Shown here: in pieces, positions 8,699 to 16,507 of the stretch
Layout: every line of letters begins with the position of its first letter
Numbering within the stretch: the first letter of the stretch is position 1
Notes under the pieces: generated by a model
What the model saw: the letters and a program-made list of their open reading frames with translations, nothing else
Databases searched by the model: none
What the model was told of the DNA's origin: nothing
Translations under genes and position numbers: made by a program
Source of the DNA: a bacterium D16-56
GTDB lineage: Bacteria; Bacillota; Clostridia; Lachnospirales; Lachnospiraceae
Direction: 5' to 3'
Assembly (NCBI GenBank): GCA_003611875.1
Contig: RAYY01000035.1
Location: 1 to 50,916 of the forward strand
Length of the DNA stretch: 50,916 nucleotides

Positions 8699-9982
8699 GT
8701 GTATGATAATCCGGATATACCAATCGGCGAAGCGATGGAAGCGATCCTTTCTGACGAAGGCATCCAGCTGGCAGTGTGTAGGGTTATGGATTATGAGGAA
8801 TTGCAGGAGAAAACAGAAGCGGCGGCACAGGAAGAACTGCAGGAGCAAACAGAGGCGGCAGCGCAGGAAGAAATGCAGAAAGCACAGGCAGAAGAAAAAG
8901 AGAAGCTGCCGCTGATTTCCGATATGACAGAGCCGGAGCCTGCCCTGAACGGCCAGAGCCGGGCAGGGATAGAGGAAACCGTACTTTGCTATGCCCAGGC
9001 GCAGATTGATGAAATGGGGCTGTCGGAGGAAGTGGAGCTGCTTGGCGCAAGGGTATATGGGAGCCGTTCCAGGGAAGGATTGTACCACGAAGGTTCGGAT
9101 GTAGATGTCGTGGTGTCTTACAGCGGAGATTTGAAAGAAGATGTATTTTTCAATGCGCTCTATGAAAATGGGTTGAAGATAGCCGGAATCCCGGTTGACG
9201 TCAATCCAATTTCTACGGAAAAGACCGGGACTTTGGAAGAATACCTAAAAGGTGCAGAGAAATATCTGGATGAAAGGCTGAGCCGTATGGAGATCCCTGA
9301 AAATAATGGACAGGCAGAACAGGAAGCAGTGATCACGTTTTATGTGGCGGAATGTACGGAGTTCCCAGTGCTGGGGGAATACCATGAGCGGCTGGAAACA
9401 TTACAGGAAGCTATGGAACTGTATGAGAAAATCCCGGCAGAGCGGATGAACGGCATCAAGGGGATCGGCTTCCGGTTAGAGGATGGCAGCATTTATGATG
9501 GGAAATTTGATTTGATGGTGATGGGGGAGATGCAGACGGAGTTTATCAATGAGATCCCCCAATACAGGGACAGCCCTTTGGTGCAGAAAGCGATTGCGGA
9601 CATGGAGGCGATCCTCTCTAAGCAGAAAGAAAAGAATATGGCAGAGCCGGAGATATTGGATTCGGCGGAAAAAGCAGAAGAACCGCAACAGCCAATGCAG
9701 GAAAAAAAGGAAGAAAAAGCTGTCCAGACAGAAGAAAGCAGGAATCCAGTTACAGTGGCAGAAGAATCCGTCAGAGATACGGCGGCATTGGAAAAGCCGC
9801 CTGCAGAACCGGAAAAAATGGCTGAAAATGCCCCCAAAACCGACAGGGGAATATCCGGCGGCAGCAAGAAACAGTCCGTCTTGAACGCCCTCCGTGAACG
9901 GCAGGCAAGGTTGAAAGCTCAGGAGAAGGAAAAACAGGGGCAGAAGGCACAGGCAAGGAAGAAAGGAGAACCGGAATTATAA
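8699..9982 (+). CDS. Tail of ICE polyvalent protein with nucleotidyltransferase domain
   Basis: The frame is open from 8636, directly after the amber codon that ends the intron RT, and starts with DGYDYTIYGKDFREIDGG, a segment found inside large ICE proteins. GTG 8699 is the first usable start; the true N-terminus was lost. Residues 39-62 hold a tandem QE(E/K)LQ...TEAAAQ repeat. Residues 121-136 carry GSRS...GSDVD, with a third Asp at 167 (PVDVNP): the pattern of MNT/Pol-beta-type minimal nucleotidyltransferases. A second conserved block (VITFYVAECTEF onward) resembles large-polyvalent-protein-associated domains. The C-terminus (SVLNALRERQARLKAQ) is typical of the YodL/DUF4316 group. It overlaps the next gene. 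Function unknown; nucleotidylation of a target is an inference. Confidence 0.65.
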   Translation: MYDNPDIPIGEAMEAILSDEGIQLAVCRVMDYEELQEKTEAAAQEELQEQTEAAAQEEMQKAQAEEKEKLPLISDMTEPEPALNGQSRAGIEETVLCYAQAQIDEMGLSEEVELLGARVYGSRSREGLYHEGSDVDVVVSYSGDLKEDVFFNALYENGLKIAGIPVDVNPISTEKTGTLEEYLKGAEKYLDERLSRMEIPENNGQAEQEAVITFYVAECTEFPVLGEYHERLETLQEAMELYEKIPAERMNGIKGIGFRLEDGSIYDGKFDLMVMGEMQTEFINEIPQYRDSPLVQKAIADMEAILSKQKEKNMAEPEILDSAEKAEEPQQPMQEKKEEKAVQTEESRNPVTVAEESVRDTAALEKPPAEPEKMAENAPKTDRGISGGSKKQSVLNALRERQARLKAQEKEKQGQKAQARKKGEPEL

Positions 9983-10218
9983 TGGTGAGATTTGAGGAAA
10001 ATGAATATTTCCTGATTGCAATGTTCCAAAGAGAAAGCAGACAGGCAACCATAGGGGAGATCCATCAAGTGATCCCCTACATAGGCAGGGATGAGGAAAT
10101 GCTTATCCTGATCAACAGTACCTTGGAGAAGCTGTGGCTTCTTTCGGATGAAGCATTTTTAAATCTGGATCTGGAATCGTATAAAGAGGAACCGATGGAG
10201 GATGAGGGATGGATGTGA
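9982..10218 (+). CDS. TTRAP-like transposon-transfer assisting protein
   Basis: Small protein of 78 residues. It resembles the transposon-transfer assisting protein (TTRAP) family of Tn1549-like elements in length, in the MVRFEENEYFLIAMF start and in the C-terminal pattern L(E)KL...SDEAFLNLDL. Its biochemical role is not known. The start ATG overlaps the previous stop (TAATG) and GGAG lies upstream. The gene overlaps YodL by 10 bp. This gene order (polyvalent protein, TTRAP, YodL) is usual in these ICEs. Confidence 0.6.
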   Translation: MVRFEENEYFLIAMFQRESRQATIGEIHQVIPYIGRDEEMLILINSTLEKLWLLSDEAFLNLDLESYKEEPMEDEGWM

Positions 10219-11105
10219 ACCAGTTTGCAATCTATCAGCTTAAAAATATCCCGGAAAACAGGCAGATACGGTTCCGTCCCTATCGTGTGCTGCAGGAGGA
10301 AGGAATCCAGGTACAGTATTGTAATTATGAACAAACCTACATAGGGCGGATGCAGCCGGGAGAGGAAGAACCGGAACAGATCCGCAGGCGGTTTGAAAGA
10401 CAGATGCCACGGACATTTCACGGGCACTCAATCAGTGTCAGCGACGTGCTTGTGCTGAATAAGGCAGGCGTTGTAACATCCTATTATGTGGAAAAAGATG
10501 GATTTACCGTGATAGCAGGGTTTATCCGGAAGGGTTCTTCCGGTACGCCTGTGTCTTTCGATACGGCGGGCTTCCATATCGAAGGGAAGAAGGGGGGCTG
10601 GCACGCTTTTGACAGCATTATCATGGACGGCAGGCAGTTCTTCCTGATGGAGCATGAAACATGCGGCAAGGAAGTGGCGTGGGTGGTATTGGATGAAGAT
10701 GGAAAGCTGGTTGCGGACAATGTGTATCATGGCTTTGACCAGTCAGTTCAGCAACAGATCAAGGACTATCTCAATCCTCCGCAACTTCCGGAAAAGTCTC
10801 AAAAACAGGAAATATCTGATGGGCATATCCAGACGCAGTCCGGCAATACTATGGATAAGCCAGCGCTTGAAAACTGGCAGAAATATATGGAGAATGGCGA
10901 GTATCTCCGCAGTTCCGAGATAGATGAAGAACAGAACTATAACATGATTGACGGCAGACAGAATAATATGGCACCTAACGGTAAGAATGGCAGGGTATCC
11001 GTCCTTGCAAAGCTGCGCCGCAAACAGGCAGAGATCGCAAAGCGGAGCGGAAAGCCTGCGCCGCAGATGGAAGCGGCAGAGGATATGGAGCGCAGACGGA
11101 AGTAA
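10209..11105 (+). CDS. YodL/DUF4316 domain protein of conjugative elements
   Basis: Protein of 298 residues. The N-terminal half (FAIYQLKNIPENRQIRF to HSISVSDVLVL and VVTSYYVEKDGF, ~5-110) matches the YodL domain. The rest, with an acidic Gln-rich linker and the ending SVLAKLRRKQAEIAKRSGK, fits the DUF4316 arrangement. These proteins accompany the conjugation genes of Tn1549-like ICEs; their role is unknown, with an antirestriction-like function sometimes suggested. ATG 10209 lies within the end of the TTRAP gene. A stem-loop terminator follows the stop. Confidence 0.75.
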   Translation: MDVNQFAIYQLKNIPENRQIRFRPYRVLQEEGIQVQYCNYEQTYIGRMQPGEEEPEQIRRRFERQMPRTFHGHSISVSDVLVLNKAGVVTSYYVEKDGFTVIAGFIRKGSSGTPVSFDTAGFHIEGKKGGWHAFDSIIMDGRQFFLMEHETCGKEVAWVVLDEDGKLVADNVYHGFDQSVQQQIKDYLNPPQLPEKSQKQEISDGHIQTQSGNTMDKPALENWQKYMENGEYLRSSEIDEEQNYNMIDGRQNNMAPNGKNGRVSVLAKLRRKQAEIAKRSGKPAPQMEAAEDMERRRK

Positions 11106-11106
11106 G

Positions 11107-11152
11107 AAAAGAGAAGTGTCTGGTGAATACTGCCGGATGCTTCTCTCTTTTT
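11107..11152 (+). terminator. Rho-independent terminator after YodL gene
   Basis: A bulged stem pairs AGAAGTGTCTGG near 11112 with CCGGATGCTTCT ending at 11144, followed by CTCTTTTT. It lies directly after the YodL/DUF4316 stop. Confidence 0.6.
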
Positions 11153-11157
11153 ATGTC

Positions 11158-11228
11158 TTGAACAATAGGGATTTTCTCTGTATAATAAAACTATAGCAGA
11201 CAGGGCACAGCCAATCTGTCAGATTGGC
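11158..11228 (+). promoter_or_regulatory. Promoter and 19-bp palindrome before the Rpn gene
   Basis: TTGAAC at 11158-11163 and TATAAT at 11181-11186 have a 17-nt spacer. A perfect palindrome, GCCAATCTG-T-CAGATTGGC at 11210-11228, lies just after the expected start of transcription. It could be an operator or a 5'-leader hairpin. Confidence 0.6.
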
Positions 11229-11269
11229 GTTAGAATTGACTTGGCGCAAGCCGGAACCGGGGTGATATT

Positions 11270-12157
11270 GTGCAGAATGAAACATTGCAGGAAGGACAAA
11301 AAGAGAAAACAGCGGAGAAAAAGGATGCGTTCGCAAAATATACCGTGAAAGACAGCGTATTCACGACGATTTTCCGGGATAAGAAGTATCTGATACAGTT
11401 ATACCGTGCGCTCCATCCGGAGGACACGGAGACTACGGAAGATGCGCTTACGGATATTACCATAAGGAATGTACTCACGAACGGAATCTATAATGACCTG
11501 GCTTTCAGAGTTGGAGAAAAAGTCATGTTTCTGGTCGAGCAGCAGTCTTTATGGACAATGAATATCATCATACGTGCGCTGCTGTATCTGGCGCAGACTT
11601 ACCATGATTACTTTGAAGAACGGAATGCAGACTTATACGGGAGCAAGAAAGTCCATGTGCCGGAACCAGAAATATACGTTATATTTACAGGAGAGCGGGC
11701 AAGCCGTCCGGAGTGCATTTTACTTTCTGAAGAATTTTTCGGCGGGAAGGAATGTGCCATTGAAGTAAAGGTGAAGGTGCTTTATGGCGGCGAAGGGAAT
11801 GACATTATCAGCCAGTATGTTGCGTTTACAAAAGTATATAATGAACAGATGAGACAGTATGGAAGAAGCCGGGAAGCTGTCACGGAAACCATCCGTATCT
11901 GTAAAGACAGGGACGTGCTCCGTGAGTTTTTGGCTGGCAGAGAAAAGGAGGTTATATCTATAATGATGGCTTTGTTTGATGAAGAAAAGATCATGCGTAC
12001 CTATGTTGCTAACGAAAGGCGTGAAGCGGTAAGAGAGGCAGTAGAAAATATGTTAAAGACCGGGAAAATGTCAGCAGAGGAAATTGCCGGGTATTTTAAG
12101 GAACTATCAGTGGAGGATGTCCGGGAAATTGAAAAAGGACTGCTTCAAACGATATAA
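11270..12157 (+). CDS. Rpn-family PD-(D/E)XK nuclease / putative transposase
   Basis: Protein of 295 residues resembling the Rpn family (recombination-promoting nuclease/putative transposase). The PD-(D/E)XK core is visible as KDSVFTTIFRDKKYLIQLY (start), IYNDLAFRVGEKVMFLVEQQS (Asp and the E-x-Q catalytic motif near residue 85-90) and PEIYVIFTGE. A C-terminal helical region (VREAVENMLKTGKMSAEEIA) is also usual. These proteins are endonucleases that stimulate recA-independent recombination. The start is GTG 11270 behind GGGGTG. A second, divergent member is at 35657-36481. Confidence 0.75.
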   Translation: MQNETLQEGQKEKTAEKKDAFAKYTVKDSVFTTIFRDKKYLIQLYRALHPEDTETTEDALTDITIRNVLTNGIYNDLAFRVGEKVMFLVEQQSLWTMNIIIRALLYLAQTYHDYFEERNADLYGSKKVHVPEPEIYVIFTGERASRPECILLSEEFFGGKECAIEVKVKVLYGGEGNDIISQYVAFTKVYNEQMRQYGRSREAVTETIRICKDRDVLREFLAGREKEVISIMMALFDEEKIMRTYVANERREAVREAVENMLKTGKMSAEEIAGYFKELSVEDVREIEKGLLQTI

Positions 12158-12196
12158 TATATGGTGACAAACAGACACAAAAGAAAGAGTATTGAA

Positions 12197-12235
12197 ATCC
12201 CCGGTTGTGAATAGATACAGCCGGGGTTATTCACA
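12197..12235 (+). terminator. Stem-loop after the Rpn gene
   Basis: CCCCGGTTGT pairs with ACAGCCGGGG (one G-T wobble) around an 8-nt loop, followed by TTATT. A moderate terminator, or a leader hairpin of the following gene. Confidence 0.45.
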
Positions 12236-12246
12236 TGGAGGATAAA

Positions 12247-12744
12247 GTGAAGGAATCAGAACTGATAGGAAAAGTACATTCTGCTGTTTATCACCAGTGC
12301 CGGCAAAGAGGATATGCCACTCCTGCAGATGTGCTGGTTGATATAGGCGTCCTGCCCAAGCAGAAATATGAGGACTGGAGATTCGGGAAAGTACGGTATC
12401 TGGAAGCGGTCTGTACGTGTAATTTAAAGAAGCTCTCCTTTATTATGAAGCAGATCCGTTCCTATGCAAAGAAAACGAATCTGAAACCATCGTTTTGTTA
12501 TTACAAACGGTGGGGCGTAAAGAAAAAGCATGGCCATAAACCGGTAATCCCCCTGCGGTTCAGCAAAAGCGGGAACCCGGAGATTGAGAAGGCATATGCG
12601 ACACATTATGTGGATTTAGGGCGGACAGAGCAGTTGAAGAAGGAAAAAATGGGGAAGGCGGCAGTTACAGATCCGGAAAGAATACCGGATAAGACGCCGG
12701 GTATACCGGAGATGAAAATTTCTGACAGCGGAAGCGAAGTGTAA
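12247..12744 (+). CDS. Hypothetical basic protein of the element
   Basis: About 165 residues, basic, with no domain I recognise. It has a possible helical N-terminal DNA-binding region (VHSAVYHQCRQRGYATPADV) and a Lys-rich middle. I prefer GTG 12247, because GGAGG at 12237-12241 lies 5 nt upstream; the ATG at 12235 would use GGGG at 12223-12226. It is followed 14 bp later by another uncharacterised gene, probably in the same operon. Likely accessory cargo of the ICE. Confidence 0.55.
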   Translation: MKESELIGKVHSAVYHQCRQRGYATPADVLVDIGVLPKQKYEDWRFGKVRYLEAVCTCNLKKLSFIMKQIRSYAKKTNLKPSFCYYKRWGVKKKHGHKPVIPLRFSKSGNPEIEKAYATHYVDLGRTEQLKKEKMGKAAVTDPERIPDKTPGIPEMKISDSGSEV

Positions 12745-12758
12745 AATGGGGAGGAAAG

Positions 12759-13397
12759 ATGGGAAAAGAACCGGACAAAAAATATGAAGCCATGAAGAAG
12801 ATTATGGATGCTTTAGAGGACATCCTATGCTCCTATCAGGGCAGGGGCCATCTGTCCGTCTATGTTGATCTGGATTCTCTTGCACTTTTCGCAAGCCTGA
12901 TCGCATACGGGCAGATACAGGTAGAAAATTACAGGTATGACTATGATGATAATATTCGGGAGGACAAAGAAGCTGAACGGATCTATAGGGAGCTTGCCCC
13001 GCAGACAAGATGGCGTGTGAACCAGCGTACCCAGATAGAACCGATACGGATGAACGCCCTGAAGCAGCTTGCGTCCCTTGGTACGCCGATATATAAAGAA
13101 CAGATTTACTATGCAGATACAGGCTCCGTCCTGGTATGCGGGGAAATCCTGCCCTATGAGATTTTCCAGTTATTTACGAATCTGCCGAAAGTGAAGAAAT
13201 TATATGTTTTCCCCTATCCGTTCCGGGAGGGATGGGAGAAGCCGCTCTATTTTTCCTTTGAACCGACAGAAGCGGCGCTGGAGGAAATGCGGAAATATGT
13301 GGAGAGGAAAATGGATGAAATGTGCCGTATCATAAGAGAAAAAAGTGAAAGCTTGAACGGAATAATCCCTGAAGTGGATGAAGGAGATAGTTTTTAA
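12759..13397 (+). CDS. Hypothetical cytoplasmic protein
   Basis: 212 residues, soluble, acidic at both ends, with no signal peptide or membrane segment. No family recognised. The gene follows the previous one closely, with GGAGG upstream of ATG 12759, and ends at a strong terminator at 13423-13465. It probably forms an operon with 12247-12744. Confidence 0.6.
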   Translation: MGKEPDKKYEAMKKIMDALEDILCSYQGRGHLSVYVDLDSLALFASLIAYGQIQVENYRYDYDDNIREDKEAERIYRELAPQTRWRVNQRTQIEPIRMNALKQLASLGTPIYKEQIYYADTGSVLVCGEILPYEIFQLFTNLPKVKKLYVFPYPFREGWEKPLYFSFEPTEAALEEMRKYVERKMDEMCRIIREKSESLNGIIPEVDEGDSF

Positions 13398-13422
13398 ACA
13401 TATTCGTCTTATTGGAAAATGA

Positions 13423-13465
13423 CAGCCGCAGAATTTTTGTAAAGGAATCCTGCGGCTGCTTTTTC
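13423..13465. terminator. Strong terminator between convergent genes
   Basis: CAGCCGCAG at 13423-13431 pairs perfectly with CTGCGGCTG at 13450-13458, followed by CTTTTTC. It ends the plus-strand pair and may also serve the convergent relaxase fragment. Confidence 0.8.
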
Positions 13466-13476
13466 TGTGGGGAAGG

Positions 13477-14634
13477 TCAAGAAATGTCGGCGCTTTTCTG
13501 TTTCTCCGGCTGCCTGGTGTGCGGCTGTCCTAAAATCTTATCGACATTGGAGCAGATGGTATTTAATTCTTTTTGGTAATCCCGGTAGTAATGGTAGGTT
13601 TTCTGTGCCTCTTTTTTCTGCCGGAGAAGTTTTTCTTTTTCCGCTTTCAGCAGTTTCATGGAGGGGAGCTGTCCGTCTGCTGACTGCCCTTTCAGAAATT
13701 TCCGTGCGGATTCATAGAGTGCAATTTCTGCCGGATGCTCCTGCCGGAACTGTCCTTTATTCTTTGCTTTCACAAACTTTTGGTAGACAGGCTTATTGGC
13801 AAGATACTGGCCTGTATAGTGGATCTGCTCATTTACCTTCCGGAGATTATCTTCCACAGACTTTAATTCTTTTCTGGAAGTGGAAGCATGGCTCTTAATC
13901 TCTGAAAAAGAATTTTCCAGGGAATCCCTTGTATTATATCCATGCTCTTGTATATAAGCAACTGTCTTAGCCATCTCTTTTAGGTTGGAAAGCTTCACTT
14001 TGTTAGCGTAAGCGGCATTTTGCTGTGCCTTTATGCAATCCTGCAGATCAACCACCAGCCGCAGATCTGACTTGATAAAAAGGATTGACAGAGATTCCTC
14101 ATGCAGTAGATTGGATGGACTGGCTGCAGCTTTCTCCGATTCTATATTATATTTTTCCACATCAACCGTTTTCTTTTTGTTCTCCTCACGCTCTGCATTT
14201 TCCTTAAACAGCTCCAAAAGATAAGCTTCTTCATAATGTGTGCCGAGCATCCTTCCGGTGATATACTTGCCCCGTTCTGGATGGAGGTAGCTGAACCTGC
14301 CCCGGCTGACCTTCAATTTGACATTGTATTTTGCCAAAAGCAAGTTCTGAAAATCTTCCTGGCAGTGAGAAAGGGCGGCGGCATCTTCGATTGCAGACCG
14401 TAAAAATTCTTTCTGTGTCTGAAAGTTTGTTTTACGTGGCGTCAGCCCGTCTGCACGGAGCTGTCTGTTACGTTCATCCAGTTTCTTCTGCCCTCTGCGC
14501 TGCGCATGGTATTCCCGGTCTGTGATCTTCTTCTCTGCCGGGGCAAGCAGATCTATCTGGTGCAGATGTTCCCGGTGGCATATATCCATGAGCGACTGCT
14601 TTAATTGATACGAAGCAGTCCATTGTTTACTCAC
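13477..14634 (-). pseudogene. ICE relaxase lacking its catalytic N-terminal domain
   Basis: The 385 residues match the C-terminal two thirds of Tn1549-like relaxases: the conserved linker DLLAPAEKKITDREYHAQRRG, FQTQKEFLRSAIEDAAA, VKLKVSRGRFSYLHPERGKY, ITGRMLGTHYEE, then a coiled coil ending with HPAEIALYESARKFL. The N-terminal part with the Tyr and His-x-His motifs, roughly 150 residues, is absent. The frame starts abruptly at 14634 without a clear ribosome binding site. It should not nick DNA by itself. A deletion between this gene and the leftward genes is likely. Confidence 0.75.
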
Positions 14635-14796
14635 AAGAGAGCGAATGGATAAAGGACATCATAGGTTCCAGTTGGTACAGCGTGACACATAAGTAAGAAA
14701 TGTTACGGCGAGTGAGAAAATGAAAACCAATAAAGCACAAACAATAAAAGGAAAAAGCTGGTTTTCTTGCATTCCAAGCGGCAAGGCAGGAGATAA

Positions 14797-14958
14797 ATGC
14801 TGGGACTGAGGCTATGTGCATATCTTGTAGAGGGTATACAGACTGGTGACGATGTGGCGGCTTTCCAGTTGGCGGGTGTAAGCGCATTGGCGGCAACTGC
14901 CTATGAGGAAAACAAAAGCACATTTAGCAAAAGTGTGGTTGGAAATCAGAAAATATAA
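14797..14958 (+). CDS. Small ORF, 53 residues, possible remnant of the DUF6033 gene set
   Basis: ATG 14797 follows AGGAG with 4-nt spacing and encodes 53 residues, including VEGIQTGDDVAAFQLAGV and SALAATAYEENKSTFS. The composition (Ala, Gly, Ser, Thr) and even codon use look coding. It lies 116 bp upstream of the DUF6033-like gene on the same strand. No family recognised; it may be the surviving C-terminus of a longer gene. Confidence 0.4.
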   Translation: MLGLRLCAYLVEGIQTGDDVAAFQLAGVSALAATAYEENKSTFSKSVVGNQKI

Positions 14959-15074
14959 GCATTCCGGGTATTTTGAAGTAAGGAAGATATGCCCGGACTT
15001 ACCGCAAGGGGGCATGGGCGGTCCTGAATGACAGAGGGGATGCAGGTAAGATTTTTTGAAGGGGGATGATTATT

Positions 15075-15698
15075 ATGTCAATTTCAGGAGTAACGGATTA
15101 CACGAACACTTATGCAGCAGACAGGACAAATGGGAGCAGTTCCCTTAATGGGGATTCGCAGGCTTATCTTAATAGTCTGAAAGAGAAATACCCGGATGTG
15201 AACATAACGGTTGCGGATTTCAAAAACGGAAAACAGGAAGATGCTTATATGCTTGGGAGCAGGGGCTATAACAACATAGCGGTTTCCTCCAGTATTGTGG
15301 AGAAGATGGCGAAAGACCCGGCAGCAGCGGCGAAGTATGAGAAAGTCTTTGCAGAAATGTCCGGCAATTCGGAGCGGATTGAGAAGTTCGCAAGAGAGAA
15401 CAATGATGAGATACTCAGTGCAGGAGCCCTTATTGACAAGAATGGGAAAGTGTCTTACTGGATGGTCGGCAGGAGCAAGGACACAATGGAGAACCCCGGT
15501 ACGGTCTATAAGGAAAAGGTACAGAAACAGATAGCGGAAAAACGTGCGAAGAAGAAAGAGGAGGAAGCCTTAAAGGAGAAGAAGCTGGCAAAGGCTGAAT
15601 CCGTGGAAAAACTGATGGAACAGATAAAGGCGGGAACAAGCCAGCCTGTGAAAGTGCAGGAAGAGGGCAAAGGCGCACAGTTGGATTTGACCATATAG
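15075..15698 (+). CDS. DUF6033-family protein
   Basis: 207 residues. The region KEKYPDVNITVADFKNG, followed by AYMLGSRGYNNIAVSSSI, matches my recollection of DUF6033 proteins of Clostridia. The N-terminal SGVTDYTNTYAA segment and the Lys/Glu-rich C-terminal coil (EKRAKKKEEEALKEKKLAKA) are also seen. Function unknown. ATG 15075 has GGGGG 9 nt upstream; ATG 15066 directly abuts the site and is unlikely. The next gene follows after 16 bp, so the two form an operon. Confidence 0.65.
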   Translation: MSISGVTDYTNTYAADRTNGSSSLNGDSQAYLNSLKEKYPDVNITVADFKNGKQEDAYMLGSRGYNNIAVSSSIVEKMAKDPAAAAKYEKVFAEMSGNSERIEKFARENNDEILSAGALIDKNGKVSYWMVGRSKDTMENPGTVYKEKVQKQIAEKRAKKKEEEALKEKKLAKAESVEKLMEQIKAGTSQPVKVQEEGKGAQLDLTI

Positions 15699-15714
15699 AA
15701 GGAGGAATTTTATC

Positions 15715-16278
15715 ATGCGTATAGGAAATAACAATCAGGGAATTTGGCAGCTCTTATCAAGGATGAACGGTGGCAAAACAAACATGAATACACCTTTCGC
15801 CGGGGCAAAGCGTTCCAATGCGGGCGGCAGGAACACGCTGGAAGATTTTCTTACCGGCCATCGCAAAAATTCTTATGGTGTGGAGGGCATGAGAATCACA
15901 GCCAATAGCAGAAGGATTATAAAAGTGTCTGATGAGATGAAGCAGCTTGTCCTAGATGATGTGAAAAAAGCGTATTACAAGTATAACGGGATGTCCGGGG
16001 AAAGTGGAGACGAATGGGAAGCATCTGCCCGTATTAAAAATAACTATTATAAGACGCTGAAAGTAGGCGACCGCTCAGCGGCATCATGGACGTTACAACA
16101 GTTGGAAATAAGCATTGGAAGGAAGGTAGCCAGTGCCGTAAAGGAGAAAGTACCCGGATGGACGCATGGCAAGCCGATTCCTGCGGGGGTTCTGGATGAA
16201 ATTTTTGCAGACGAGAGCATTACATCGATGGTGTCCGGGAAATCCGGCACGGCAAAAGGGCTGGATATACAGATATAA
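15715..16278 (+). CDS. Hypothetical protein, partner of the DUF6033 gene
   Basis: 187 residues, soluble, basic, with a Gly/Asn-rich N-terminus (MRIGNNNQGIWQLLSRMNGG) and a helical C-terminal region. No catalytic motif seen. AGGAGG precedes ATG 15715. It follows the DUF6033-like gene in the same operon and ends before a perfect 10-bp stem. Possibly secreted or surface-associated, but no signal peptide is visible. Confidence 0.6.
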   Translation: MRIGNNNQGIWQLLSRMNGGKTNMNTPFAGAKRSNAGGRNTLEDFLTGHRKNSYGVEGMRITANSRRIIKVSDEMKQLVLDDVKKAYYKYNGMSGESGDEWEASARIKNNYYKTLKVGDRSAASWTLQQLEISIGRKVASAVKEKVPGWTHGKPIPAGVLDEIFADESITSMVSGKSGTAKGLDIQI

Positions 16279-16293
16279 TCTTTACATCTTATT

Positions 16294-16325
16294 CCGCAGA
16301 GGCGCATAATGCTTTGCCTCTGCGG
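16294..16325 (+). terminator. Perfect 10-bp stem-loop after the DUF6033 operon
   Basis: CCGCAGAGGC at 16294-16303 pairs with GCCTCTGCGG at 16316-16325. No U-tract follows, so it is a hairpin of uncertain terminator strength. Confidence 0.45.
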
Positions 16326-16359
16326 TCTGCCCGGAGGTGAGGGGCGGCTCTGAATGATA

Positions 16360-16484
16360 AAGCTATCCGTTACCAAAGCTGCCGCATATATCTTTTCGCC
16401 GCCTGTTTCGCCTATGATCTTCTGTATGTCCTTTTCTGCCGCATCCCTAATCTTCTCCACTGAACCTTTATAAAACTGATCCAC
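16360..16484 (-). pseudogene. N-terminal fragment of a DUF4303-like immunity gene
   Basis: GTG 16484 behind GGAGG opens a frame starting MDQFYKGSVEKIRDAAEKD and then KIYAAALVTD, the pattern of the N-terminus of DUF4303 proteins, which are common in toxin-immunity loci. After about 40 codons it runs into sequence antisense to the DUF6033 operon end and loses all resemblance, so the junction lies near 16355-16365. It marks the left break of the immunity-gene row. Confidence 0.55.
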
Positions 16485-16507
16485 TTATCTGTCCCTCCTG
16501 ACCCGGT

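Noticed and set aside
8784-9050. Minus-strand proline/leucine-rich frame
   Set aside because: Shadow of the Glu/Ala/Gln repeat of the plus-strand ICE protein.
12235-12246. ATG 12235 as start of the hypothetical gene
   Set aside because: GGAGG immediately after this ATG is ideally spaced for GTG 12247; kept only as an alternative.
16047-16360. Continuation of the minus-strand frame of the DUF4303-like fragment
   Set aside because: It is antisense to the end of the DUF6033 operon, contains a hairpin, and shows no protein-like pattern after the first 40 codons.
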